Shown: positions 27,276 through 36,307, counted from the stretch's first letter. The stretch: DNA of 64,000 bases from Sphaerochaetaceae bacterium (GCA_028532915.1 JAQQAI010000094.1:21617-85616), one strand, 5' to 3'. Numbers and translations are program-made. Notes: generated by a model from the letters alone, not told the origin.

Positions 27276-27773
27276 ATGTTAGATATCTATACGTTAGGAG
27301 AAGACGTTCTCCGTGAAAAGACCCAGAGAGTGACCGAATTTGATTCCGGCCTTGCCATTTTGATTGATGCGATGTTCGAAACGATGCAGGAAGCTGACGG
27401 CATAGGACTTGCTGCCCCCCAGATAGGAGTTTCCAAGCGGTTTTTCGTCGTGGACACTCGCCGCCCGAACGAGCAGATAGCTTTTATCAATCCCGAGATA
27501 ATCGAGACCAGTCATGAGGTGGGAACCTATGAAGAAGGGTGTCTGAGTATCCCCGGTGTATACTACGATATCGTGCGTCCTTTGAGCGTCACCATTCAGG
27601 CTCAGGATATCCATGGAAAGGCCTTCACATTGAAAGCTACAGATCTCCTTGCCAGAGTGATCCAGCACGAATATGACCATCTCAACGGTACACTGTTCAT
27701 CGATCGAATGGAGGATGATGCAAGAGAAAAACTCGTAAAAGCCTATAACAGAAAACATAAGAAACGGCGTTAG
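27276..27773 (+). CDS. def: Peptide deformylase
   Basis: The metallo-enzyme removes the formyl group from new proteins. 165 residues with the three family motifs: GIGLAAPQIG, EEGCLSIPG and the metal-binding QHEYDHLNG. I start at ATG 27276; a GTG six bases earlier is also in frame but lies between the -10 box and the likely transcription start. The mRNA is predicted to be leaderless. fmt follows after 11 nt, the classical def-fmt pair for initiator-Met processing. Confidence 0.96.
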   Translation: MLDIYTLGEDVLREKTQRVTEFDSGLAILIDAMFETMQEADGIGLAAPQIGVSKRFFVVDTRRPNEQIAFINPEIIETSHEVGTYEEGCLSIPGVYYDIVRPLSVTIQAQDIHGKAFTLKATDLLARVIQHEYDHLNGTLFIDRMEDDAREKLVKAYNRKHKKRR

Positions 27774-27784
27774 GAGATTTGTTT

Positions 27785-28744
27785 ATGCCATCAGACACTT
27801 TGAGAATTCTTTATGCGGGTAATCCTGAGCTCTCGGTGGAAACATTCGAAGAACTTTGTTCGCATTTTGATGTGGCCGGTGTGCTGACACATCCCGACCA
27901 GGTCGTCAAACGAGGCAGACTGCAGCCGATGCCTGTCAAGGAAGCCGCCATCAGACGCAACGTGCCTGTCATAGAAGCAGAAAGACTCACCGGTGAGGTG
28001 AGAGATGCAGTACGACAGCTCCAACCGAATCTCCTCATCTCATTCGCGACAAGTCATTATTTCGGTGAGAGATTTCTCTCTCTGTTCTCTCTGGGAGCTT
28101 TCAACATTCATCCGTCGCTTCTTCCCCTTCACCGCGGTCCATCACCGATTCAGTTCACTATTCTGAATCAGGACACAAAGGGAGGAATCTCGATACAGCA
28201 TATCGTAAAAGAGATAGACAGCGGGGATATCCTGAACCAGATAGAATTTGAGATCGCGAAAGATGAGACGACCGAAAGTCTCTCAAATCGGGTATCCTCT
28301 CTTGCTGCGGCGATGGCGGTTGAGACCTTTTCCGATTTCGACTTGTACAAGAGCAAACAATGGGAACAAGACCACAGCAGGGCTACCTTTACCAGAATGT
28401 TCACGAAAGAGGACGGACTGATAAACTGGGACCAGAGCCGAAATGCTCTCAGCGCTCATATCAGGGCGATGTACCCGTGGCCGAAAGCCTATACCTATTT
28501 TGACCAAACTCCTTTGATCATCACCGAGGAAGGAGGAGAATGTGATCAGGTGAACGACTCCTATCTGCCCGGAACTGTCGTATCCTTCGAAAAGAAAAAG
28601 GGCTTGAAGATTGCCTGTGCCGATTCATTCATCTATGTGAAACGACTGCAGCTTTCAAAGAAGAAAGAGATGGATAGCGCCTCATTCGTTAACGGTAACC
28701 GGCAGATCCTCAACACCAGGTTGGGGGAGTATGAGAATCTCTAG
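27785..28744 (+). CDS. fmt: Methionyl-tRNA formyltransferase
   Basis: The enzyme formylates initiator Met-tRNA using 10-formyl-THF. 319 residues, the usual length. The N-terminal transferase fold is seen in RILYAGNPELSVE, FNIHPSLLPLHRGPSPIQ (catalytic Asn/His region) and EIDSGDIL; the C-terminal tRNA-binding domain contains FTKEDGLINWDQ and RAMYPWPKAYT. TAGGAG precedes ATG 27785; a TTG six bases upstream is unlikely. It overlaps the next gene by 14 nt. Confidence 0.96.
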   Translation: MPSDTLRILYAGNPELSVETFEELCSHFDVAGVLTHPDQVVKRGRLQPMPVKEAAIRRNVPVIEAERLTGEVRDAVRQLQPNLLISFATSHYFGERFLSLFSLGAFNIHPSLLPLHRGPSPIQFTILNQDTKGGISIQHIVKEIDSGDILNQIEFEIAKDETTESLSNRVSSLAAAMAVETFSDFDLYKSKQWEQDHSRATFTRMFTKEDGLINWDQSRNALSAHIRAMYPWPKAYTYFDQTPLIITEEGGECDQVNDSYLPGTVVSFEKKKGLKIACADSFIYVKRLQLSKKKEMDSASFVNGNRQILNTRLGEYENL

Positions 28745-31028
28745 GAAAATAATACATACGGCAATCGCTGTGATTCTGCTGGCAATTCTGCCGGTGAACG
28801 ATATCTACAGCGTTTCACTGGAGAATCACAAGTGGGGTGACAAACTCACTGTAGCTCTCGTCCTTTCCGGAGGAGGTGCAAGAGGCTTCGCCCATATCCC
28901 GATAATCGAGGCTCTTGAGAAATATGATATTCCGATCGATATGGTCATCGGAACGAGTATGGGAGCCTTGGTAGGCGGTCTGTACGCTGCCGGATATTCT
29001 CCGAAAAACATGACTGAACTGATAGAAGAGTATGACATGATAGAACTCTTTTCGGTCTCAGCCTCTGCCGATGAACAGACGGAAGTCTCTTCCTTTGCCA
29101 ATTATCGTGACAATATCTTCAACCTTTCGTTCGATGAGAAGGGCCTGGGGTCTGCTCCCGGAATCGTAGGAGATCAGAAGATTCTCGAAATGCTCAATGC
29201 ATCACTGATAAAAACATCAGCCATCACGAATTTCAACCATCTTCCCATCCCGTTCAGATGTGTGGGAACCGATCTTGTCAACGGTGAAAAGATCGTCTTT
29301 TCCAACGGCTCTCTGGTCGAGGCAATCAGGGCCAGCATCTCGATTCCCGGCTTCTTCGCTCCCGCTGTCATCGGTGATCGTATGGTGGTGGACGGAGGTC
29401 TTGTCGATAATCTTCCGATACACCTCGCCCGCGAGATGGGAGCTGACATAATCATTGCCGTTGATGTGAATGCCGTCGATTACGATGCGACAGCGGAAGA
29501 CCTCACATCTTTGAGTTCGATCCTCGGCCAGCTGATCAATATCATGACGAAAAATACCGTGATCGACCAGATAGAAGATTCAGATCTTCTTTTTCTTCCT
29601 CTGGTCGAAGACTACGGCATACTCGATTTTTCATCATATAAAGAGATCATGGAGGTCGGCGCCGAAAGTGCGAGAGAAAAAGAAGATGAGATCGAAGCCC
29701 TGAGCAATCTTATATGCTCCATGCGGCAGTGCAACGAAATCAATCCCGAAAGGGACGGAATGTATTCCTATCTTCCCGACATCTATATAGATAAAGTGTA
29801 TCACACCTCCGTATCCCCTTCTATCGACGGCACATCATTCCCCATCGGTCAGTTCGAACGCTACACATCTCAATTCCTGGATAAGGAAATGATCGACCAG
29901 CTTCATTACCAGCTTGAGATACTGAGAGAGAAGGACAGATATGCGACCATTTCTTATGCGGTGAAAGATATCACCTACACAAGTACCGGCCAGCCTCACG
30001 GAAATCTTGAGATCATCAGCCGTGACTTCGAAAAAAGGAATCTCAAGATGGGCCTCGGAATCTTCGGTTCCACCAGTATCCACTACTCCTTAGATGACCA
30101 GTTTACTTTCTTCTTCGAACCGAACCTTGAATTCTCTTTTTCCGTGAAGGAACTTTTCGTAGAACCTCTCTCTCTTTCGTTCCTCGCAGTCAGCGAGGAT
30201 GCTGTCAAACTCCACGGGGAGCTCGAATATTCATTCAAACCCTTCTTTCAGCTGACAGCGGGAGGTGAATACCGAAGCGGAAATCTTCTGGCAGTGCGTG
30301 CAAATGATCCGAATCTGGAAAACAGTGATTCCGACTATGCGTTCATCACCTCGCTCTACGGGCAGTTCAGTTTGAAAAACGAGGCTAAATTCCATGTCGG
30401 TTGCATCTATGATTTCACATGGTATAAAGAATCACTCGACGATTATCTGCTGGTGGAGACTCCGTCAGTCTTTCTAGAAGGTGTCTATAACACGCAGAAT
30501 TTCACCCTCTTTCCCCACCGGGGGACACGGTTGGATTTCTACGGTGAACTCATGCTGGCCCAGCAGCTCGGCTATAAAGGGGAGCTGAGGATGAAACATT
30601 CTATCGAACTGACGAGAAAAGATTCCCTGGAGCTTGCTTTCAGAATCGGATCGGCCCATTCCACCACTGCACGTGCATCCGATTATTTCTCTTACGGCTA
30701 TACAGATGGAATCGTCACAACATTGTCGCCTCTTTTAGTACAGGATATTATGATCGCAAGTCTATCGTATTATCACTGGTTTACCTTAAATCCTGTTCCC
30801 CTCCTGCTGTACAGCGATATCAGCATGGGAAGCAGAGGCGACAGTGTCGATGTGATCTATGCAGATGATCCGTATGCTGTGGTAACACCGCCCGAGATCA
30901 ACTTCTATACTCCCTTCGATGTCACCTTCTCCGTCGGATTCGGGATGACGTTGAGTACGATCGATCTTCTGGTTGGGTATGCTGTCGACCTCGATCTTCG
31001 TTCGACGATATTTGTGGAGGTTCGATGA
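28731..31028 (+). CDS. Patatin phospholipase with C-terminal barrel
   Basis: 765 residues: signal peptide (1-28), a patatin domain (about 42-300) with GGGARG, the nucleophile Ser in GTSMG and DGG in VDGGLVDNLP, a POTRA-like segment (about 345-415), then about 330 residues of alternating beta strands typical of an Omp85-type barrel. This layout is that of type Vd autotransporters (PlpD-like), which place a lipase at the cell surface. The final residues are FVEVR, without the usual terminal aromatic. GGGGGAG precedes the ATG; it overlaps fmt and its stop overlaps the radical-SAM gene. Confidence 0.87.
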   Translation: MRISRKIIHTAIAVILLAILPVNDIYSVSLENHKWGDKLTVALVLSGGGARGFAHIPIIEALEKYDIPIDMVIGTSMGALVGGLYAAGYSPKNMTELIEEYDMIELFSVSASADEQTEVSSFANYRDNIFNLSFDEKGLGSAPGIVGDQKILEMLNASLIKTSAITNFNHLPIPFRCVGTDLVNGEKIVFSNGSLVEAIRASISIPGFFAPAVIGDRMVVDGGLVDNLPIHLAREMGADIIIAVDVNAVDYDATAEDLTSLSSILGQLINIMTKNTVIDQIEDSDLLFLPLVEDYGILDFSSYKEIMEVGAESAREKEDEIEALSNLICSMRQCNEINPERDGMYSYLPDIYIDKVYHTSVSPSIDGTSFPIGQFERYTSQFLDKEMIDQLHYQLEILREKDRYATISYAVKDITYTSTGQPHGNLEIISRDFEKRNLKMGLGIFGSTSIHYSLDDQFTFFFEPNLEFSFSVKELFVEPLSLSFLAVSEDAVKLHGELEYSFKPFFQLTAGGEYRSGNLLAVRANDPNLENSDSDYAFITSLYGQFSLKNEAKFHVGCIYDFTWYKESLDDYLLVETPSVFLEGVYNTQNFTLFPHRGTRLDFYGELMLAQQLGYKGELRMKHSIELTRKDSLELAFRIGSAHSTTARASDYFSYGYTDGIVTTLSPLLVQDIMIASLSYYHWFTLNPVPLLLYSDISMGSRGDSVDVIYADDPYAVVTPPEINFYTPFDVTFSVGFGMTLSTIDLLVGYAVDLDLRSTIFVEVR

Positions 31029-32026
31029 TGTGGGAACGATGGAATGATTATACCCGGTATCTGATCAACCGCTACGGGAGGAAGGTCTACAGGATAGGAC
31101 TTGATGGAGGCTTCAGCTGTCCTCACAGGATAAACAAATACAGCGGAGGATGTATCTATTGTGACTCGCAGGGAGCCTCTTCGGTCTATCAGCGGGTGAA
31201 AGAGAGCGGGTATACCAGACAATCTCACTTCGAGAAGAATATCGATGAATCACTGCCCGCAGAGGATGAAACAGATTTCGAGCAGCGTCTGGTTGAAATT
31301 GATGAGGGAGTAAAGCGGGGGAAAGCCTATCTTGACAGACGTTTTCCGGATACCGGAAGAAGTATCTATTTTCAATCATATACCAATACATACGACTCTG
31401 TCGAACATCTCAGACTGCTGTATGACAGAGCCCTTGCGACAGGTGACTATACTGAACTGATCATCTCCACCCGTCCCGACTGTCTCAGTGACCCGGTCAT
31501 CGAACTGCTTTCCTCCTACCGAGAAAAAGTGAGTTCCGTGTGGGTCGAGCTCGGGTTGCAGAGCGGTAATGAAGATTCTCTGAAGTTTCTGAACCGGGGA
31601 CATACAGTCGCCTCGTATGTAGATGCCGTTCACAGACTGAGAGATAAAGATATCGAAGTCAGTACCCATATGATTCTCGGGATTCCAGGTGAAGGTGACC
31701 GGGAGATTCTTAACAGTGCAGATCTCATCAGAGAGGTTCACCCCGAGGCCGTGAAGATTCATAATCTCAATGTGGTTGCTTCTACGAAACTGTATGAGAT
31801 GTACAAAAAAGGGGAGGTCGATGTTCCAAATATGGGTGAACATATCTATAACACGATCCTTTTTTTACGGCATATCCCTGAGGATATTGTGATCCAGCGT
31901 CTTATGAGCGAAACTCCGAGACACCGTCTGGCGGCACCGAGAGATTTTCCCGACAAAGGTTATTTTCTCACTTCTCTCGATAGAGTTATGAAGACACAGA
32001 ATGCGATGCAGGGAGATCGGGTATGA
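31025..32026 (+). CDS. TIGR01212-family radical SAM protein
   Basis: The 333-residue YtqA/YhcC-like radical-SAM protein has cluster-binding Cys in SCPHRINKYSGGCIYCD (C-x12-C-x2-C, the pattern of this family), followed by YFQSYTNTYD and TRPDCLSD. The biochemical function of this family is not settled, although tRNA or related modification has been suggested. GGAGGT precedes the ATG, which overlaps the patatin stop (ATGA). It overlaps the VanZ gene downstream by 4 nt. Confidence 0.92.
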   Translation: MMWERWNDYTRYLINRYGRKVYRIGLDGGFSCPHRINKYSGGCIYCDSQGASSVYQRVKESGYTRQSHFEKNIDESLPAEDETDFEQRLVEIDEGVKRGKAYLDRRFPDTGRSIYFQSYTNTYDSVEHLRLLYDRALATGDYTELIISTRPDCLSDPVIELLSSYREKVSSVWVELGLQSGNEDSLKFLNRGHTVASYVDAVHRLRDKDIEVSTHMILGIPGEGDREILNSADLIREVHPEAVKIHNLNVVASTKLYEMYKKGEVDVPNMGEHIYNTILFLRHIPEDIVIQRLMSETPRHRLAAPRDFPDKGYFLTSLDRVMKTQNAMQGDRV

Positions 32027-32460
32027 GAATCATTACAGCCAAAAGTGTGCGCATTGCCGGATGGGTGGCAAGTCCGTTCATCCTTGCTCTGATCATCTTC
32101 CTATCTCTTCTGCCTCCTTCCCAGGAACCTTCATCATTTCTCGATTTTCCCTTCGGAGACAAGATCGCTCATATGGCTGCCTATACCGCCGTTGCATTCG
32201 CTTTCTCTCTCGCCTTTTTGAGAGGTTCAAAGACAAGTCGGCTCTCTATTCTGATAAAAGATAATATCTGCTCGATCATCGCAACCTTCGTCTTTATCGT
32301 GACAGTCGGAGGAGTGATAGAGATCATTCAGCCTCTGCTCGGACGGTCGAGAGAGATGCTGGATCTTATTTTCGATGCGATAGGAACCTCTTTCGGGATT
32401 CTTTGCGGGATTCTGGTAATATATGGTGTGACAAAAGGAGATGATGTTGATGCACAATAA
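32023..32460 (+). CDS. VanZ-family membrane protein
   Basis: 145 residues with four predicted helices and the VanZ-like signature LSLLPPS ... DKIAHMAAYTAVAFAFSLAF and a later GGVIEIIQPLLGRSREMLDLIFDAIG. The family includes teicoplanin-resistance VanZ and many proteins of unknown role. GGGAGAT lies upstream. It overlaps both neighbours, so it is an integral member of this operon. Confidence 0.85.
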   Translation: MRIITAKSVRIAGWVASPFILALIIFLSLLPPSQEPSSFLDFPFGDKIAHMAAYTAVAFAFSLAFLRGSKTSRLSILIKDNICSIIATFVFIVTVGGVIEIIQPLLGRSREMLDLIFDAIGTSFGILCGILVIYGVTKGDDVDAQ

Positions 32461-33340
32461 AAGCACAGAAGACCTTGAAAGGCAGATTGCCGACAGACTC
32501 ATCGAAGCTTCCTCAACTTTGGAGCCTTCATTGGTGGAGGCTCTGCTGAAGATGAAAAGCGCTTATGAGAATCTAGTGAAACAGCAGGATATCTGTGATG
32601 AACGCAGGAATCAGCTGCTTTCGTCGCTGCAGGTGCTTACAATGATCGAAGAGAATCTTAAGATAGCCGGACAGGATAAGGTCCCCATGTGTCAGGATAC
32701 AGGAATGTTCGTGGTCTTTGCAGATATCGGTCCTCAGTGCCCATATACGATGAGCGAACTCGAACAGATAATCACCGGCGGAATACAGAAGGCAGTCCCC
32801 GGCGGCTATTTCCGCCATTCCATCGTTGAAGATCCTCTCTTTCACCGTACCAATACAGGGACAAACCTTCCCTATGTGATCCACTGGCGTACCTGTGAAC
32901 ACGGATCGGGTTCTCTCCGGTTTCTGCTGAAGGGCTTCGGAAGCGAGAACTGCTCGGCATCAAGAATGCTCTCACCCACAACATCACCGGATGCGTTCAT
33001 CGAAGAGGTGACCCGTATGGTCATCGAGGCCGGAGGAAAACCCTGTCCTCCCATTGTTGTAGGTGTCGGAGTCGGCTCAACGGCGGAGATGAGCGGAGTT
33101 CTTGCCAAAAGGGCGCTTCTTAGAGAGGTAGGCATCCACCACAGTGATGAAGAATACAAAAATCTCGAAGAGCGGCTTTTGAATTCGATTCAGAAGACCG
33201 AGATCGGTCCGGGAGGGTTCGGTGGTCCTTTGACTGCGCTGTGGGTCGCTGTAGAACATATGGGTACTCATATCGCCGGTCTTCCGGTGTCGGTCGCAAT
33301 AAGCTGCTGGGCGGACAGAAAAGCACGTGTCGAGTTATAG
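32450..33340 (+). CDS. Class I fumarate hydratase, alpha subunit
   Basis: The 296-residue protein is the N-terminal half of iron-sulfur fumarase/tartrate dehydratase. Cys of the [4Fe-4S] cluster are expected in PMCQDTG and the GSENCSASRMLSP and EAGGKPCPP segments. AAAGGAG precedes a row of Met codons; ATG 32450 has the best spacing. The beta subunit follows after 9 nt. Together they interconvert fumarate and malate, and in an anaerobe often run towards fumarate. L-tartrate dehydratase is an alternative. Confidence 0.92.
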   Translation: MHNKSTEDLERQIADRLIEASSTLEPSLVEALLKMKSAYENLVKQQDICDERRNQLLSSLQVLTMIEENLKIAGQDKVPMCQDTGMFVVFADIGPQCPYTMSELEQIITGGIQKAVPGGYFRHSIVEDPLFHRTNTGTNLPYVIHWRTCEHGSGSLRFLLKGFGSENCSASRMLSPTTSPDAFIEEVTRMVIEAGGKPCPPIVVGVGVGSTAEMSGVLAKRALLREVGIHHSDEEYKNLEERLLNSIQKTEIGPGGFGGPLTALWVAVEHMGTHIAGLPVSVAISCWADRKARVEL

Positions 33341-33349
33341 GAAATGAAG

Positions 33350-33892
33350 ATGAGAAAAGAGATACAGATTCCGATAGGTGAAGACGAGAGAAAGAAGTTG
33401 AGGATCTACGATCAGTTATACCTGAACGGGCAGCTTATAGTCGCAAGGGACAGCGCTCACAAGAGACTCGCGGCACTGCTGAAGGAGGGAAGCCCCTTAC
33501 CGCTTTCTCTGAAAGGAAAGGTAATCTATTACATGGGGCCGGCACAGGCTGCTGTCGGTCAGATCATCGGATCGTGCGGACCGACTACAAGTGCGAGAAT
33601 GGACCCGTTCACTGCGATGATGATGGATGAGGGTGTCGTTGCCACGATAGGGAAGGGGCCGCGCAGTGAAGAGGTAAGAGATGCTGTCAAGAAAGCTAAT
33701 GGACTTTATCTGACCGCTTTCGGAGGATGTGGAGCTCTGTATGCGAAATGTGTAAAAAAAAGCAGAGTCATCGCCTTCGTTGAAGACGGACCTGAAGCGC
33801 TGCTCGAGATAGAGGTGGAGAACTTTCCGGTGATAGTTGCGATAGACAGTGCCGGAAATAGTGTTTTTGATAAAAAAAAGCTAGACGTTTGA
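33350..33892 (+). CDS. Class I fumarate hydratase, beta subunit
   Basis: The 180-residue Fe-S hydro-lyase beta subunit shows the conserved GPAQA-type segment YYMGPAQAAVGQIIGSCGPTTS cut here to its key GPT, then TAFGGCGALYAK. I take the ATG at 33350 since AGGA lies seven bases upstream; ATG 33344 is too close. It follows the alpha subunit directly. The long run of overlapping genes that began with fmt ends here. Confidence 0.92.
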   Translation: MRKEIQIPIGEDERKKLRIYDQLYLNGQLIVARDSAHKRLAALLKEGSPLPLSLKGKVIYYMGPAQAAVGQIIGSCGPTTSARMDPFTAMMMDEGVVATIGKGPRSEEVRDAVKKANGLYLTAFGGCGALYAKCVKKSRVIAFVEDGPEALLEIEVENFPVIVAIDSAGNSVFDKKKLDV

Positions 33893-33919
33893 CGAAAATG
33901 ACACTACCATCTCTATAGG
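33889..33919 (+). promoter_or_regulatory. Weak promoter candidate for the FKBP gene
   Basis: TTGACG (33889-33894) lies 17-19 bp before TCTATA/TATAGG. The gene 25 nt further on has an AAAGGA ribosome binding site, so this is a standard leadered layout. Confidence 0.4.
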
Positions 33920-33943
33920 GTGAGGGTAAAAGGATAATGCTTC

Positions 33944-34789
33944 ATGCAACGCAAGTATTCGACAATTGTAACCAGTAGTGTGCTAATCGCCGCAGTCATT
34001 TCGACCTTTCTTATCAGCAGCTGCAAGGCAGGCCTGACTCAAGAAAGTGAACAGGTTCAGCCGGTTATCGAACAGCCGAAAGCCGTCTCTTCCTCCGGGA
34101 TTGAAGGCGAACAGAAACCTGTGGAAGATGAGCCGCTTACTTTCGAACAACTCCTTGAACAGTTCACACTCGAAGTGCCTCAGACTCTTGATGAGCGGTT
34201 CAGTTATACATACGGCTACATGCTGATGGACAGCGCATTGAGGGAGATCTCCACACTGGATGTCCCCTATTTCCTCAAAGGAGCCGTCGATGCCGCCATC
34301 CGTGAAAGTGAGCTGCTTTCAAGAGAAGAGCGCAACTCCACATTGTATGAATTCCAGGATAAACTGATCGAAGAAGCCGGTGAACGGATAAGAGAACTCA
34401 AAGAGAAAAATCTTAAGGATGCTGAAAGTTTCCTGGCCGTCAACGGCCAGAGAGAGCAGGTCTTCACAACCGACAGCGGGCTTCAGTATGAGATTCTCGA
34501 GCAGGGAGAGGGCCAGCCGATCGAAGCCGATGATGTGGTGAAGGTGAACTATAAGCTTACATATCTCGACGGAAGGGAAGGAGAATCATCTGTTTCGGGA
34601 GTCCCCTCCACCTTCACTATCTCCAAGCTGGTTCCCGGTTTCAGAGAAGGACTCCTATTGATGAATGTGGGTTCAACCTACCGCTTCTATGTCCATCCTT
34701 CGCTCGGATACGGCGAACAGGGGTCGACCAGGATCGAACCGAACACTCTTTTGATCTTCGATGTCGAACTGGTGGATGTAGTCGATTAG
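33944..34789 (+). CDS. FKBP-type peptidyl-prolyl isomerase lipoprotein
   Basis: The 281-residue product has a lipobox (STFLISSC, Cys near residue 27), a linker, an FKBP_N-like helical dimerisation domain (about 70-165) and a C-terminal FKBP domain (about 178-280) with YKLTYLDG, VPGFREGL and PSLGYG. It resembles Mip/FkpA, acting as a periplasmic foldase anchored to a membrane. AAAGGA precedes the ATG. It is convergent with the HAD gene with 4 nt overlap. Confidence 0.93.
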   Translation: MQRKYSTIVTSSVLIAAVISTFLISSCKAGLTQESEQVQPVIEQPKAVSSSGIEGEQKPVEDEPLTFEQLLEQFTLEVPQTLDERFSYTYGYMLMDSALREISTLDVPYFLKGAVDAAIRESELLSREERNSTLYEFQDKLIEEAGERIRELKEKNLKDAESFLAVNGQREQVFTTDSGLQYEILEQGEGQPIEADDVVKVNYKLTYLDGREGESSVSGVPSTFTISKLVPGFREGLLLMNVGSTYRFYVHPSLGYGEQGSTRIEPNTLLIFDVELVDVVD

Positions 34790-35472
34790 ATAATGTCGAG
34801 AAGCTGTTTGAGGCCGGTGATGTGGTATGTATAGTCTTTTATGCACGGTTCGGTCATCCCGTATCTGTTGATCCAGCAGCTGTCGAGATTCCCGTTTTTA
34901 GCTCCTTCTATATCACTGGAGAGACTGTCTCCGATAACCAGAGCATTGGAGACGGGAATACCGAGCTTTCTAATCCCCTCCAGTGTCCTTTCAAAGAAAA
35001 GGGGATCCGGTTTTGCCGCTTTGAGTTCTTCGCCGATGGCGATGAATGAAAAGAACTGTGCGGTTTCTGTTCTTGCCAGCCGTCCGCGCTGGACCGACCT
35101 GATTCCGTTGGTGATCACCGACATCAAAATCCCCATATCTTTTATCTGATGCAGGACCTCCATCGTATCTTCATAGACGTGATGGGACTGACTCAGATAA
35201 TGCAGGTAGAGTTCACAAGCCGATTCAGCACTGAAATCGATCTGTTTTGATTCGAAAAAAAGGCGGAACCGCTCGATCTTCAATGCGTCTATAGTGATAG
35301 ATCCCTCTTCCAATTCTTTCCATAATCTGAAGTTGATCGTATGGTAATCATCGAGAAGAGTATCTGTGATATCAAGTTGAGCAGCCTCAAATAGGCAGGT
35401 GAGAGCGTACTTTTCGCTTGTCATGAAATCGAATAATGTGCCGTCGAGATCGAAAAGAAGGTGGTCGTACAT
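34786..35472 (-). CDS. HAD hydrolase, YjjG-like
   Basis: The 228-residue haloacid dehalogenase-type phosphatase has motif I in FDLDGTLFD, motif II at SVITNG, a conserved Lys in EELKAAKPDP and motif III in VIGDSLSSDIEGAKN. The cap domain size and the LIFDLDGTLFDF start fit YjjG nucleotidases, although related HAD groups cannot be excluded. AAAGGA lies seven bases before the ATG. Single gene, divergent from the HdeD-like gene. Confidence 0.9.
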   Translation of the reverse strand: MYDHLLFDLDGTLFDFMTSEKYALTCLFEAAQLDITDTLLDDYHTINFRLWKELEEGSITIDALKIERFRLFFESKQIDFSAESACELYLHYLSQSHHVYEDTMEVLHQIKDMGILMSVITNGIRSVQRGRLARTETAQFFSFIAIGEELKAAKPDPLFFERTLEGIRKLGIPVSNALVIGDSLSSDIEGAKNGNLDSCWINRYGMTEPCIKDYTYHITGLKQLLDII

Positions 35473-35553
35473 AACAATCCTTTACAAAGAATAGAAAAAG
35501 AAGTAGTTTTGAAACATCTATTCTACCACATTGGTACTATGAAAGGGGGCTGT

Positions 35554-36141
35554 ATGGCAACAGGCAGAAAAAGGGCTATCGGGTGGTTTGCCGCAGGATT
35601 TCTCTGCATCGCACTCGCAGTATTCATGATGATACGTCCCGATTCATTCAAACAGATACTTCTGATAGCACTAGGAGCGGTCGCTCTGATCAGTTCGGTC
35701 ATCTCGCTGACTACGATCAGACGGTACCAGAGGTCCCGTTTCACTTTTTCCAGTACGCTCGTAAAAGGTATCACAGGTCTCATAATAGGAATTCTGTCTG
35801 TGATCCTTCCGATATTCGCATCCCGGGAGATCTGGAATCTGGTGATGTATATTCTCGGAGCGCAGTTCGCATTAGGCTCCGTAATCCTCTTCATAGACGC
35901 TGCTTCCTTAAAGGATACAGAGTTTCTCAGCAGACCGGTCTACATGGAAGGGGTGATCTCTCTTCTGATCGCACTATTATTATTCATCTTTCCCAGACAG
36001 GTTGCCTCTCTTTTGATCACACTGCTGGCAATCATCATCGCGGTGGTGGGAATCACCTTCATCTTCATAGGATATTTCTCTTCAAAGAGGAAGAAGAATG
36101 CAGATGTCGAGACCAGTTTCGAGGTGCTGAAAGAGGATTAG
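35554..36141 (+). CDS. HdeD/DUF308 membrane protein
   Basis: With the ATG at 35554 (AAAGGGGG upstream) the product has 195 residues and six hydrophobic helices arranged as three pairs, the DUF308 pattern. The longer frame upstream has no ribosome binding site. HdeD of E. coli is linked to acid resistance, but most members are uncharacterised. The stop is 9 nt before the his operon -35 box; no terminator is visible, so some read-through into the his leader is possible. Confidence 0.82.
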   Translation: MATGRKRAIGWFAAGFLCIALAVFMMIRPDSFKQILLIALGAVALISSVISLTTIRRYQRSRFTFSSTLVKGITGLIIGILSVILPIFASREIWNLVMYILGAQFALGSVILFIDAASLKDTEFLSRPVYMEGVISLLIALLLFIFPRQVASLLITLLAIIIAVVGITFIFIGYFSSKRKKNADVETSFEVLKED

Positions 36142-36150
36142 AAGGCTCTA

Positions 36151-36185
36151 TTGACACTCTCGGCTTCCTGCGATACTGTATTGCT
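36151..36185 (+). promoter_or_regulatory. his operon promoter (leaderless leader peptide)
   Basis: TTGACA (36151-36156, perfect), 17 bp, TACTGT (36174-36179), then 6 nt to the ATG of the leader peptide at 36186. The predicted transcript starts at that ATG. Confidence 0.78.
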
Positions 36186-36230
36186 ATGAATATGTTACAT
36201 GCACACCATCATCATTTCTCATTTCTTTGA
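36186..36230 (+). CDS. hisL: his operon leader peptide
   Basis: The 14-codon frame encodes MNMLHAHHHHFSFL: five His in 14 residues, four of them consecutive. It lies between the promoter and a terminator-like hairpin 5' of hisG, the standard design for ribosome-mediated attenuation. Translation stalling at the His codons when His-tRNA is scarce would favour the antiterminator downstream. No Shine-Dalgarno precedes it, and the promoter position implies translation from the 5' end of the RNA. Too short for automatic calling; it forms the tail of a longer unrelated open frame. Confidence 0.9.
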   Translation: MNMLHAHHHHFSFL

Positions 36231-36231
36231 T

Positions 36232-36282
36232 GCAATGCGTGTGCGATAAATAGGGAGGCTCCGCATCTGCGGGGCTTTTTTT
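36232..36282 (+). terminator. his attenuator (terminator/antiterminator)
   Basis: Terminator: GGCTCCGC (36257-36264) pairs with GCGGGGCT (36269-36276), 4-nt loop, followed by seven T (36276-36282). Antiterminator: GCAATGCG (36232-36239) can pair with CGCATCTGC (36262-36270, one bulge), which breaks the terminator stem. An early hairpin, GCACAC in the His codons (36201-36206) with GTGTGC (36239-36244), would block the antiterminator when translation proceeds or fails to start. Confidence 0.87.
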
Positions 36283-36307
36283 ATATGAAAATTTGTGAGG
36301 AGATAGT

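Noticed and set aside
35583..36230. A 215-codon open frame over the HdeD-like gene
   Set aside because: It is a frame shadow of the DUF308 gene with low-complexity composition. Only its last 14 codons (36186-36230) are meaningful, as the his leader peptide.
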